DNA from: a virus
Virus record (IMG/VR): IMGVR_UViG_3300025872_000108
Coordinates: 1 to 41,053 of that record
Length of the DNA: 41,053 bases
Direction: 5' to 3' (one strand)
Shown here in pieces: positions 5,868 through 11,647 of this stretch; within the stretch, counting starts at the first letter, position 1; every line of letters begins with the position of its first letter. The notes beneath the pieces were generated by a model. That model had not been told where the DNA came from, did no database searches, and saw only the letters and a list, made by a program, of their open reading frames with translations. Both the position numbers and the translations under genes were made by a program.

Positions 5868-6053
5868 ATGGCTAAACCCCAACAACCCAGCCGGCGGAAA
5901 CCGCTGTTTATCGGCAACCTGATGCTGGTAAAGCCGTCCCCGACCGGCATCCGCGGCAAGGTGTGGATCGCCAACCGGGCCGGGGAGGCGGGGGATTTTA
6001 GCGAGGCGAAACTGGCGCGGACCATCGCGCGGTTTTTCAACCAGGAATTTTGA
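5868..6053 (+). CDS. Small basic hypothetical protein
   Basis: 61 aa, begins three bases after the previous stop. The first 12 residues are basic (KPQQPSRRKP), then LFIGNLMLVKPSPTGIRGKVWI suggests a short beta-rich fold, and the C-terminus is a helix (AKLARTIARFF). No family is recognised. It is coupled to the next gene by TGA-CC-ATG. Small basic proteins in this position may bind nucleic acid, but this is inference. Confidence 0.5.
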   Translation: MAKPQQPSRRKPLFIGNLMLVKPSPTGIRGKVWIANRAGEAGDFSEAKLARTIARFFNQEF

Positions 6054-6055
6054 CC

Positions 6056-6310
6056 ATGAGGCGGACACGTTGGCAGGGATTGCAAGGCGGCGCGTGGTGG
6101 ATGCAGCAATGCCGGAATTACGCGGAAAGCAAGACGATGAAGCAATGCGAGAAATGCAAGCGGTTCTGTGATGCCAATGGCAGGCCGTTGTCGCCGCAAC
6201 CCAAGGTGCTGGCCGTGCCGGAACTGATCGCGGAGTGCGGGGAGTGCGCGGCCGGGCGGCAGGAGCGCGTGGCGCGCGGGCAGCAATGCCTGCCGGCGGA
6301 AAAAGATTAG
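6056..6310 (+). CDS. Cysteine-rich small protein, probable zinc ribbon
   Basis: 84 aa from the ATG at 6056, two bases after the upstream stop. Cysteines C31, C34 and C38 (CEKCKRFC) and C61, C64 (CGEC) fit a zinc ribbon of two knuckles about 27 residues apart. The remainder is basic. The stop TAG (6308-6310) leads straight into an ACACGAATTT-type repeat. No specific function is visible; phage zinc ribbons of this size are usually transcription or nuclease accessory factors. Confidence 0.55.
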   Translation: MRRTRWQGLQGGAWWMQQCRNYAESKTMKQCEKCKRFCDANGRPLSPQPKVLAVPELIAECGECAAGRQERVARGQQCLPAEKD

Positions 6311-6339
6311 ACACGAATTTCACGGATGAACACAGATTT
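6310..6339 (+). repeat. Tandem 10-bp ACACGAATTT / CACGGATGAA / CACAGATTT element
   Basis: Three degenerate 10-bp units lie between the stop of the zinc-ribbon gene and the ATG of the methyltransferase remnant. The same family occurs at 8607-8636, again running into an ATG. I recall such CACGGATGAACACAGAT-type repeats as frequent in Verrucomicrobiota and Planctomycetota genomes; this is from memory. Confidence 0.55.
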
Positions 6340-6472
6340 ATGACCACGGGGAAAACATTTGCGTCCGTCTGCTCCGGCATCGAAGCCGCGTCCGTGGCGT
6401 GGCATCCGCTGGATCGGGGAACGCATTGATTTGGTGGATGCCGTCGCGCCGCTGAACCACGTTTTAACCTGA
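6340..6472 (+). pseudogene. Internally deleted C5-cytosine DNA methyltransferase (Dcm-like)
   Basis: The first frame (ATG 6340, TGA 6427-6429) gives an N-terminus reading KTFASVCSGIEAASVAWHPL, the motif I (SAM-binding) start of phage cytosine methyltransferases. From 6411, in the next frame, the sequence reads WIGERIDLVDAV and ends NHVLT at TGA 6470-6472; this matches the extreme C-terminus of the same family, where MRWIGERI follows the final GNSM motif. The whole middle, with the catalytic PCQ loop and recognition domain, is missing. The join falls at CTGGATC. The remnant cannot methylate DNA. It could be a real deletion, or a minority haplotype collapsed by the assembler. Confidence 0.75.
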
Positions 6473-6492
6473 AACCGACATGGAATTTCCTT

Positions 6493-6827
6493 ATGCCAGT
6501 AAAGCGTTCAAAGCGAGAAACCCGCATTTATTTGGTATGGGTGGCGTGGCGGCCGGTCAGCCCCAACCGCCTCAAACACCGGCATTGGACCGTGGAAACC
6601 GGAAACACCAAGGCGGCGCGGGCCGCGTGGGCGTGCGCGTTAGCCTCATGGCCGAGCGCCGGCGACTTCTGGACAAGGATAACAACGTGGCGAGCTTCAA
6701 ACCCTTGCAGGATGCCATCGCCAAAACCCTGGCCATTGATGACGGAGCGGCCGCCATTGATTGGGAGTACGGCCAAAAACAAACCAACGGCGCGGAAGGC
6801 GTGATCGTTAAGGTGCAATTCGTATGA
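6493..6827 (+). pseudogene. RusA-like Holliday-junction endonuclease, frameshifted
   Basis: Two frames together make one RusA-like protein. From the ATG at 6493, frame 1 encodes WRPVSPNRLKHRHW and NTKAARAAWACALAS, the N-terminus of RusA-like resolvases. From about 6633, the other frame encodes VRVSLMAERRRLLDKDNN, then KPLQDAIAKTLAIDDG and IDWEYGQ, the conserved acidic core (LLDKDN, KP-x-x-DAI, DDG) and C-terminus. A -1 (or +2) shift near 6625-6650 breaks the gene; I see no slippery heptamer. Combined length, about 111 aa, fits the family. An alternative is one intact 115-aa protein from 6480, but its first 50 residues look like an out-of-frame translation. The last codon overlaps the next start by ATGA. 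Confidence 0.65.
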
Positions 6828-6997
6828 GCAACACGAAGGTGAAGAACATGACCCATTGCGGCGTGCGGGAAAGGCCCACGCGCTATTTGAAGTGGTATAA
6901 AAGCTATGAACCGCGGCCCATCGTGACCGGGGACAGCCTGAAACATTTGGAGAAGTTGATGAAGAAAAATACGGCTAACGAGAAAGGTCAGCCATGA
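6824..6997 (+). CDS. 57-aa hypothetical protein
   Basis: ATG overlaps the stop of the RusA-like gene, and its own stop overlaps the next start (ATGA at both ends), a strong sign of translation in an operon. The protein is basic, with aromatic residues in the middle (YLKWYKSYEPRP) and a C-terminal Lys-rich helix (LKHLEKLMKKN). No domain is recognised. Too short for confident assignment; a nucleic-acid-binding accessory is possible. Confidence 0.5.
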   Translation: MSNTKVKNMTHCGVRERPTRYLKWYKSYEPRPIVTGDSLKHLEKLMKKNTANEKGQP

Positions 6998-7275
6998 GCG
7001 GAGAATACACCGGACACGCTTACTGCAACAAGTGTGGACAGACACACTGGATGCACGGCTCATGCCCTGCGGGTAGCGGATTGGCTGCACCGGCTGGTTG
7101 GGCGCACCCGTCCGGTGGCCCGGAAGTGTGGAACGTGGTGGCATGGGGTGATGTAAGGGAGTGTCGCACAACTGAAAGAGTTATCGAAGAAGTGCGCGGG
7201 GCGCTAGAAACGGGATGCAGAACCATAAGCATCGAGCGACAGGGTGCGCCGAACACCAAGTCCAGCGGCGCGTAG
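6994..7275 (+). CDS. Zinc-ribbon-like protein ending in an attC-like site
   Basis: 93 aa. The N-terminus has C11-x2-C14 (CNKCG) with H18, H21 and C24 nearby, a likely metal site. A central VWNVVAWGDVRECRT and a C-terminal helix follow. No family is recognised. The stop codon lies inside a 53-nt imperfect palindrome resembling an integron attC site (7248-7300), which is where stop codons of integron cassette genes often lie. The gene may therefore have reached the phage as a captured cassette, though its start overlaps the previous gene by ATGA, so it is now built into the operon. Confidence 0.55.
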   Translation: MSGEYTGHAYCNKCGQTHWMHGSCPAGSGLAAPAGWAHPSGGPEVWNVVAWGDVRECRTTERVIEEVRGALETGCRTISIERQGAPNTKSSGA

Positions 7276-7300
7276 CGTCCGCTGCGACGACTGGTTAGGC
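7248..7300 (+). other. Integron attC-like palindrome
   Basis: The left end GCCGAAC (7248-7254) pairs with the right end GTTAGGC (7294-7300) with one mismatch. Inside, CAGCGG (7263-7268) pairs perfectly with CCGCTG (7279-7284) around a 10-nt terminal loop, and AAGTC/GACGACTG pair with bulges. This is the attC layout: outer R''/R' boxes (R' = GTTAGGC), inner boxes with extrahelical bases, and a variable tip. It is a little shorter than known attC sites (about 57 nt and up), and no second attC or intI gene is seen. Confidence 0.45.
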
Positions 7301-7310
7301 GAATCAATGT

Positions 7311-7592
7311 ATGAGCGAAGAACTTTTCAGCAGCAAGAGTGTGGCCGGTGATTCGCCGCGGTTGCGGTGGATCAAGGCGCACGAAATCAAGATCCAGGAA
7401 GTGCCGAACGTGATCGCCGGCGATGATTGCCCCGAGACGGGCGATCCGATGTATCCGTTTTATGTGTGGATCTACGCGGACAGTTACCCGGATGCCATGC
7501 CGTATTTTCGCGCCACGGGGTACACGTTGGACGAGGCGCTGGCCAATCTGGCGCTGAAACGCCGGTGGTTACTTTGGAATCAGGAACAATGA
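7311..7592 (+). CDS. Hypothetical early protein, 93 aa
   Basis: Begins 10 bp after the attC-like site. It is an alpha/beta-looking acidic protein: IKAHEIKIQEVPNVIAG, then PFYVWIYADSYPD, then a C-terminal helix (TLDEALANLALKRRW). The pattern of a short sheet followed by a helix containing EALANL recurs in phage hypothetical proteins, but no function is known to me. The ATG of the replication gene overlaps its stop (ATGA at 7589-7592), so the two are translationally coupled. Confidence 0.55.
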   Translation: MSEELFSSKSVAGDSPRLRWIKAHEIKIQEVPNVIAGDDCPETGDPMYPFYVWIYADSYPDAMPYFRATGYTLDEALANLALKRRWLLWNQEQ

Positions 7593-8428
7593 ACGATTTG
7601 CATTTCATCTTTTACAAGGCCAAGGACATGATCGTGGACACCCAGGACATGGACCGGGACACGGAACTGGCACACCGCCGGTTGTGTGACTTCATTTGGG
7701 CAATGGAACGGCCGCCCAAGAATGACAACGAGATTTTACGCCAGATCACCCGCACGCCGGAATCCCTTTGGGGCAAGGTGAAGCTGGGACTGACGGAAAA
7801 GGGGTGGTTTAGTGCCGGCGCTTATCTGGTCCATCGGGGGGTGATCCAATCGCTCAACGATTCGGCTGCGAAATACGCCGAGAACTACAACCGCACCGCA
7901 TTGGCGGGCAAGCGCCCGCATTTGACCCCCGCGACCGACCCGATCACCGGCATAACTACCTGGACGGTAGCGACCCCGGTGACGAAGTCCGTCACGGAAG
8001 CCGTCACGCAACCCGTTACGGCTGGTCAATCAGAACGACAGTCAGAATCACAACCACACTCCGAACCGTCTAATCCGCCTAGAAGCATGAAAGAGGGGGA
8101 TGCAAGGGGGAGGAACGGCCAGCCGGCGCGGGCGGGGTATCTGACGTTGGAAGGACTGAACCGCGTGGCCGGCGCGGTGCTGGAAAGCAACTGGTATTGG
8201 GATAACTGCAAGGTGACGCCGGACATGTTCACGCGCAGCAGTTTGGTGAGCGTGCTACGGCCCTACGCCGGGCGCGTGCCCGAGCAGCATGTTCTGGCGG
8301 TGTTCCATGAGGCGATCAAGACGGCGCACGCGCGCTGTGTGGATGCCGTGGGCCGCGGGAGCGTGGGCAAGCCGGGCGCGCTGGCGGTGACGATCTTGCG
8401 CGAATTGCTGGATAAATCGGTGCAATGA
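7589..8428 (+). CDS. Phage replication protein, DUF1376-like (candidate origin-binding initiator)
   Basis: 279 aa from the ATG at 7589; the longer ORF from 7427 is out-of-frame reading of the previous gene. Residues about 1-105 (LHFIFYKAKDMIVDTQDMD, LAHRRLCDFIWAMERPP, then WGKVKLGLTEKGWF) match the DUF1376 / replisome-organiser N-terminal fold, a winged helix found in phage initiators. Residues about 130-145 are a VT-repeat, followed by a disordered Ser/Gln/Glu-rich linker to about 180, then a helical C-terminus (YAGRVPEQHVLAVFHEAI) that may contact the host helicase or its loader. No polymerase or primase is encoded in the window, so this protein is expected to recruit host replication factors. 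The repeats in the linker DNA resemble iterons. Confidence 0.7.
   Translation: MNDLHFIFYKAKDMIVDTQDMDRDTELAHRRLCDFIWAMERPPKNDNEILRQITRTPESLWGKVKLGLTEKGWFSAGAYLVHRGVIQSLNDSAAKYAENYNRTALAGKRPHLTPATDPITGITTWTVATPVTKSVTEAVTQPVTAGQSERQSESQPHSEPSNPPRSMKEGDARGRNGQPARAGYLTLEGLNRVAGAVLESNWYWDNCKVTPDMFTRSSLVSVLRPYAGRVPEQHVLAVFHEAIKTAHARCVDAVGRGSVGKPGALAVTILRELLDKSVQ
7976..8023 (+). repeat. Four 12-bp iteron-like direct repeats inside the replication gene
   Basis: CCGGTGACGAAG, TCCGTCACGGAA, GCCGTCACGCAA and CCCGTTACGGCT lie end to end (7976-8023), sharing core CCGTNACG; a fifth weak unit may precede at 7964. They encode the PVTK/SVTE/AVTQ/PVTA repeat. AT-richer DNA follows (about 8025-8095). Phage lambda has its origin iterons inside its O initiator gene, so an origin here is plausible. 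The repeats could alternatively be merely a coding repeat. Confidence 0.5.
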
Positions 8429-8640
8429 ACATCACCCCATACCACGACGAGCCGGGGCGGTATCTGGTGGACAGCCGGACGCCGGGCGAACCGCCGTATC
8501 TGGTGGACGTGAATGAGAACGGCGGGCAAGGGGCGTGCAGTTGCCAGATCGTCCATTGCCGGCACACCAGCGGGTGCGTTCACTTGGCGGCGGTGAAGGA
8601 GAAACTGGACACGGATGGACACGGATGGACACAGATATGA
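8425..8640 (+). CDS. Small SWIM-type zinc-finger protein
   Basis: 71 aa, start overlapping the replication gene's stop (ATGA). A beta-rich N-terminus (GRYLVDSRTP, PYLVDVN) precedes C38-x-C40 and C51-x-H53, with C45 and H47 between; CxC...CxH is the SWIM zinc-finger pattern. SWIM domains bind DNA or proteins and occur in phage proteins of similar size. The last ten codons (DTDGHGWTQI) are encoded by three tandem 10-bp GGACACGGAT repeats, an apparent insertion that now supplies the C-terminus and overlaps the next start. Confidence 0.65.
   Translation: MNITPYHDEPGRYLVDSRTPGEPPYLVDVNENGGQGACSCQIVHCRHTSGCVHLAAVKEKLDTDGHGWTQI
8607..8636 (+). repeat. Three tandem 10-bp GGACACGGAT repeats
   Basis: Two perfect units and a third with one change (GGACACAGAT), ending directly at an ATG (8637). 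Related to the element at 6310-6339. The 10-bp period equals one DNA turn. Here it encodes the tail of the SWIM protein. Confidence 0.7.
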
Positions 8641-8942
8641 ACTGCGAAAAATGTGATCAACCAATGGTGTGGCTGGCCGGCGCGCTGGTGTGCGCCAACC
8701 AGAATTGTACGGCAAATCACCCGACGACGGCCAGCGGAACTACCATACTCACGTTTCCGCCAGGTCGCAGGTCGTATTCCTACGAAGAGGCTTGCGCGGT
8801 AGCCAAGGAATGGATGCGGGAGAATTACGGTCCAATGGCGCGGTTGAATCGAGAAGGGAAAGACCGTTACTGTGAAAAACTTGGCTTGCTGGTGGATTTC
8901 CTTTGGACGTTGCACCCGCCGGACAACCCACAAACCCATTAA
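8637..8942 (+). CDS. Zinc-ribbon protein, unknown function
   Basis: 101 aa. The N-terminus holds C3-x2-C6 and C19-x4-C24 (CEKC ... CANQNC), a standard zinc ribbon of about 22 residues. After a Thr-rich link, residues 50-95 are helical (SYEEACAVAKEWMRENYG, then KDRYCEKLGLLVDFLWTL). The start ATG follows the 10-bp repeats and overlaps the upstream stop (ATGA). Function unknown; the arrangement suggests a small nucleic-acid-binding or protein-adaptor factor in the early operon. Confidence 0.55.
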   Translation: MNCEKCDQPMVWLAGALVCANQNCTANHPTTASGTTILTFPPGRRSYSYEEACAVAKEWMRENYGPMARLNREGKDRYCEKLGLLVDFLWTLHPPDNPQTH

Positions 8943-8946
8943 ACCA

Positions 8947-9168
8947 ATGAGCAAGACGCCCGAGTATAGCATCAAGGAGTTGGCCGAACTTTTGGGGCGG
9001 TCAACCAAGTATGTTTATTCCATGCGGGCGCGCGGGTTTATCATGCGGTGGGACTTCAAAACGCGGGTGTTTGTGGCCACTTTGCCGGCGGCGCGGCGCT
9101 GGATCAACCAGACGGGATTCACCTTGCACGAGGGAAAGCCGCGCTTTTCCGGTTCTAAACGGTTCTAA
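8947..9168 (+). CDS. Excisionase/AlpA-like HTH protein
   Basis: 73 aa from the ATG at 8947, four bases after the previous stop; the longer ORF from 8872 is a shadow. It reads YSIKELAELLGRSTKYVYSM, then RARGF and TLPAARRWI: the first two helices and wing of a small MerR/Xis-like winged HTH. It is the last gene before the terminase block, so it may control the early-to-late change, or act as a second directionality-factor candidate beside the 5520 gene. The stop lies in a perfect 10-bp tandem duplication (GGTTCTAAAC twice, 9151-9170). Confidence 0.6.
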   Translation: MSKTPEYSIKELAELLGRSTKYVYSMRARGFIMRWDFKTRVFVATLPAARRWINQTGFTLHEGKPRFSGSKRF

Positions 9169-9212
9169 ACTGCCCGCTTTTCTTCAAAGACGGGTGGATT
9201 TTTAGTAGCGGC

Positions 9213-9746
9213 GTGAGCAAGCGCCGTCCATCTGCATCACCAAAGGGCAAAGCGAAACCCCGTCACCCCGGCGGGGCGCCTTTGCTTTACCAGAAGCGCT
9301 ACGGCCACTTGGCCCGCAATTTCTTCCTACTAAACCAAGGCGCAACAGACGAAGACCTGGCCCACTACTTGGGCGTTTGCCCGGCCACGGTCCACAACTG
9401 GAAGAAAAAAAAGCCGGAGTTTTTAGAGTCCATTAAGGAGGGGAAGGAGGTTGCCAACGTGGAAGTGGCGTGCGCGCTGTACCGGCGGGCGGTGGGATTT
9501 GAGATCACGGAGCAGAAACTTGCCAAGGACGGCAGCGTAGTGGACTGCAAATCATTTGTGCCGGGGGACGTGCAGGCGATGAAGTTATTTTTAACGAACC
9601 GGACCGGGTGGCGGGATAAGACGGCCACCGAGGTAACGGGCAAGGATGGCGGGCCGGTGGACATGGTGGCGGCTACGCCGGAGCAACTCCGGGAGCGTAT
9701 CCGCCAGCTAGGCGGGGAAGCAGGTTTATACAAGCGGCACGATTGA
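9213..9746 (+). CDS. terS: Terminase small subunit
   Basis: 177 aa, start GTG at 9213 (no in-frame ATG is better placed). It recognises phage DNA and stimulates the large subunit during packaging. Residues about 28-65 form the HTH (LARNFFLLNQGATDEDLAHY, then GVCPATVHNWKKK), followed by a central helical oligomerisation region (FLESIKEGKEVANVEVACAL) and the conserved DVQAMKLFLTNR-x-x-WRDK, all typical of the family. The C-terminus (PEQLRERIRQLGGE) is the usual part that contacts the large subunit. One small gene separates it from terL. Confidence 0.85.
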   Translation: MSKRRPSASPKGKAKPRHPGGAPLLYQKRYGHLARNFFLLNQGATDEDLAHYLGVCPATVHNWKKKKPEFLESIKEGKEVANVEVACALYRRAVGFEITEQKLAKDGSVVDCKSFVPGDVQAMKLFLTNRTGWRDKTATEVTGKDGGPVDMVAATPEQLRERIRQLGGEAGLYKRHD

Positions 9747-9748
9747 TT

Positions 9749-10039
9749 ATGCAAAAGCACATTGAAATGGCCCAGGAACGCCCGGGACAAATGCACGAGG
9801 AACACGGGGTCCCGATGGACGAGGATATTCCCCTGGGGAAACTGATTGCGGCGGCCAAGGGCAAGGGCAGCAAGGCGGCGCGGGCGCGCAAGGCGCTGGC
9901 GTTGCGGCGCAAGCTCGAGGGCAAACCGAAGGACCTGGACGACGCCATGAGCCGCGGCTTCAAAGAGGGACAGCCCGGCGAGGAAACGGGCGAGCCGGCG
10001 GCGATCGAGGCGGAGGAAACAATCGAAGGGGTGGAATAA
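9749..10039 (+). CDS. Hypothetical protein between terminase subunits
   Basis: 96 aa from the ATG at 9749. The middle is strongly basic (KGKGSKAARARKALALRRK) and both ends are acidic, so it is probably disordered except for one helix. KDLDDAMSRGFKEG resembles the DEAMDAALTG-type motifs in the scaffold protein, but this may be chance. It may be a DNA-binding packaging accessory; no family is recognised. It follows terS by two bases and precedes terL by three, clearly the same transcript. Confidence 0.55.
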   Translation: MQKHIEMAQERPGQMHEEHGVPMDEDIPLGKLIAAAKGKGSKAARARKALALRRKLEGKPKDLDDAMSRGFKEGQPGEETGEPAAIEAEETIEGVE

Positions 10040-10042
10040 CCC

Positions 10043-11644
10043 ATGACACTGTTGCTGATCATCACCATGAGCCTGTCCCAGCTATCCGTCAACCAGCTAA
10101 ACGAGCGGTTGGCGTACCTGGATCTGGCGAAGGTGGATCTGATTCAGTTCGCGCGGCTGACCATGCCGGTGGCGGCGGATCGGCAGAATCCCCGGTTATC
10201 GCGTTATCAGCCGGCGGAACACCATAGCTACATTGGCGGCCGGCTCGAGAAGCTGGCCCGCGGGCAAATCAAGCGCCTTATGCTGCAGGTGCCCTATCGG
10301 CACGGCAAAACAGAACTCGCGGTGCGGCGCTTTGTGCCATGGTTGCTGGGCCTTTACCCGGAAAAGAGCGGGATCGTTGTCACGCACACGGACAGCTTGG
10401 CCAACGAACACGGGCGCGACGTGCGGAATTGCATGTTGAGCGAGCCGTACAAGCAGATCTTCACCCGGCGGGACTGCCAGCTACGCGAAGACTCCAAGGC
10501 GATGGACCGGTTGCAGGTTTACGGGGGCGGGGCGGTGCAGTTCACGGGCCGGTCCGGGTTGGGCGCTGGGTTTGGCGCGGATTGGATCATCTTTGACGAC
10601 TTTTTCAAAAACAGCGAGGAAGCGCGGTCCAAGGCGGTCCGGGAACACGCTTGGGAGACGTACATATCCGACTGTAAAACCCGCTTGAACGACGCCAACG
10701 GGTGGGTGTTGATCATTGGCACACGCCGGCATGAAGACGATGTACAGGGGCGGTTGATAGATCCGGCCAACCAGCATTACGACGAGCGCGAGGCGCAACG
10801 GTGGACGGTGATCCGGCTGCCGGCGCTGGCGGAAGTGGACGACCCGATGAACCGGCGGATAGATGAACCCTTGTGGCCGGAGCGCTTTCCGTTCGCGTTT
10901 TGGGATGAAATGCGCCAGCACAAGTCTCCCCTCGTGCGCGCGGACTTCCAGACCCAGGCGCAGTGCAATCCTTCCCCGGAATCCGGCACTTATTTCCTGG
11001 CGGAGTGGCTTTGCGAGTATCAGCGGGAGGATCTGCCGAAGCATTTACGGCGGTACGCGGCCAGCGATCACGCGGTCAGCACGCGGCAGGAGGCGGATTT
11101 TACCTGTATGGGCGCGGTCGGGATCTGCCCGGCGGGGGATGTTTGGGTGTTGGACGAACTCTTTTGGGAGCAGAAACCCACAGACGTGGTGATCGAAGCC
11201 ATGCTGGGGATCATGCGCCGGCAACAGCCGGTAACGTGGTGGGCGGAATCGGGACATATCACAAAGTCAGTCGGGCCGTTTCTCCGCCGGCGGATGATCG
11301 AGGAAAAGGTATTTTGCGCGGTGGACGAAGTGGTGCCGGTGGTGGACAAGCAGCAGCGGGCTCAATCCATCCGCGGCCGGATGGCCATGCGGAAGGTTCA
11401 CTTTCCGGCGTTCGCGGCGTGGTGGCCGAAAGCCAAGCAACAGCTACTCAAGTTTCCGAACGATGCCCATGACGACTTTGTGGACATGCTGGCGCATGTG
11501 GGGATGGGATTAGATCGGCTGGTCGGCGCCGAGACGCCGGAGCCATGGGATAAGCGCGCCAAGCCGGGCACGTTAGCCTGGGTGAAAGAGAACCACGAAC
11601 AAGCGCAAGCCGCGAAGCGCAAAGGGATCATCGCGGGATATTGA
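10043..11644 (+). CDS. terL: Terminase large subunit (ATPase/nuclease)
   Basis: 533 aa; a start at the second ATG (10067, MSLSQLS) is equally possible. It drives DNA into the prohead and cuts concatemers. The ATPase domain has a Walker A-like VPYRHGKT (83-90), Walker B IIFDDFF (182-188) and a coupling motif IIGTRRHEDD (224-233). The RNase H-like nuclease domain has D342 (AASDHAVS), an acidic E402 region (WWAESGH) and NDAHDDFVD (473-481) as the third acidic cluster. All key residues are present, so it should be active. The close link to a P22-size portal suggests headful packaging, in line with the circular assembly, but this was not tested. Confidence 0.95.
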   Translation: MTLLLIITMSLSQLSVNQLNERLAYLDLAKVDLIQFARLTMPVAADRQNPRLSRYQPAEHHSYIGGRLEKLARGQIKRLMLQVPYRHGKTELAVRRFVPWLLGLYPEKSGIVVTHTDSLANEHGRDVRNCMLSEPYKQIFTRRDCQLREDSKAMDRLQVYGGGAVQFTGRSGLGAGFGADWIIFDDFFKNSEEARSKAVREHAWETYISDCKTRLNDANGWVLIIGTRRHEDDVQGRLIDPANQHYDEREAQRWTVIRLPALAEVDDPMNRRIDEPLWPERFPFAFWDEMRQHKSPLVRADFQTQAQCNPSPESGTYFLAEWLCEYQREDLPKHLRRYAASDHAVSTRQEADFTCMGAVGICPAGDVWVLDELFWEQKPTDVVIEAMLGIMRRQQPVTWWAESGHITKSVGPFLRRRMIEEKVFCAVDEVVPVVDKQQRAQSIRGRMAMRKVHFPAFAAWWPKAKQQLLKFPNDAHDDFVDMLAHVGMGLDRLVGAETPEPWDKRAKPGTLAWVKENHEQAQAAKRKGIIAGY

Positions 11645-11647
11645 TTT

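Noticed and set aside
6480-6827. Intact 115-aa protein from the ATG at 6480
   Set aside because: Its first 50 residues lack any family pattern, while the other frame over the same bases encodes a clear RusA-like N-terminus.
9173-9204. Terminator between early and packaging genes
   Set aside because: CCCG/CGGG with a bulged TCTT/AAGA stem before ATTTTTA is too weak and irregular to call.
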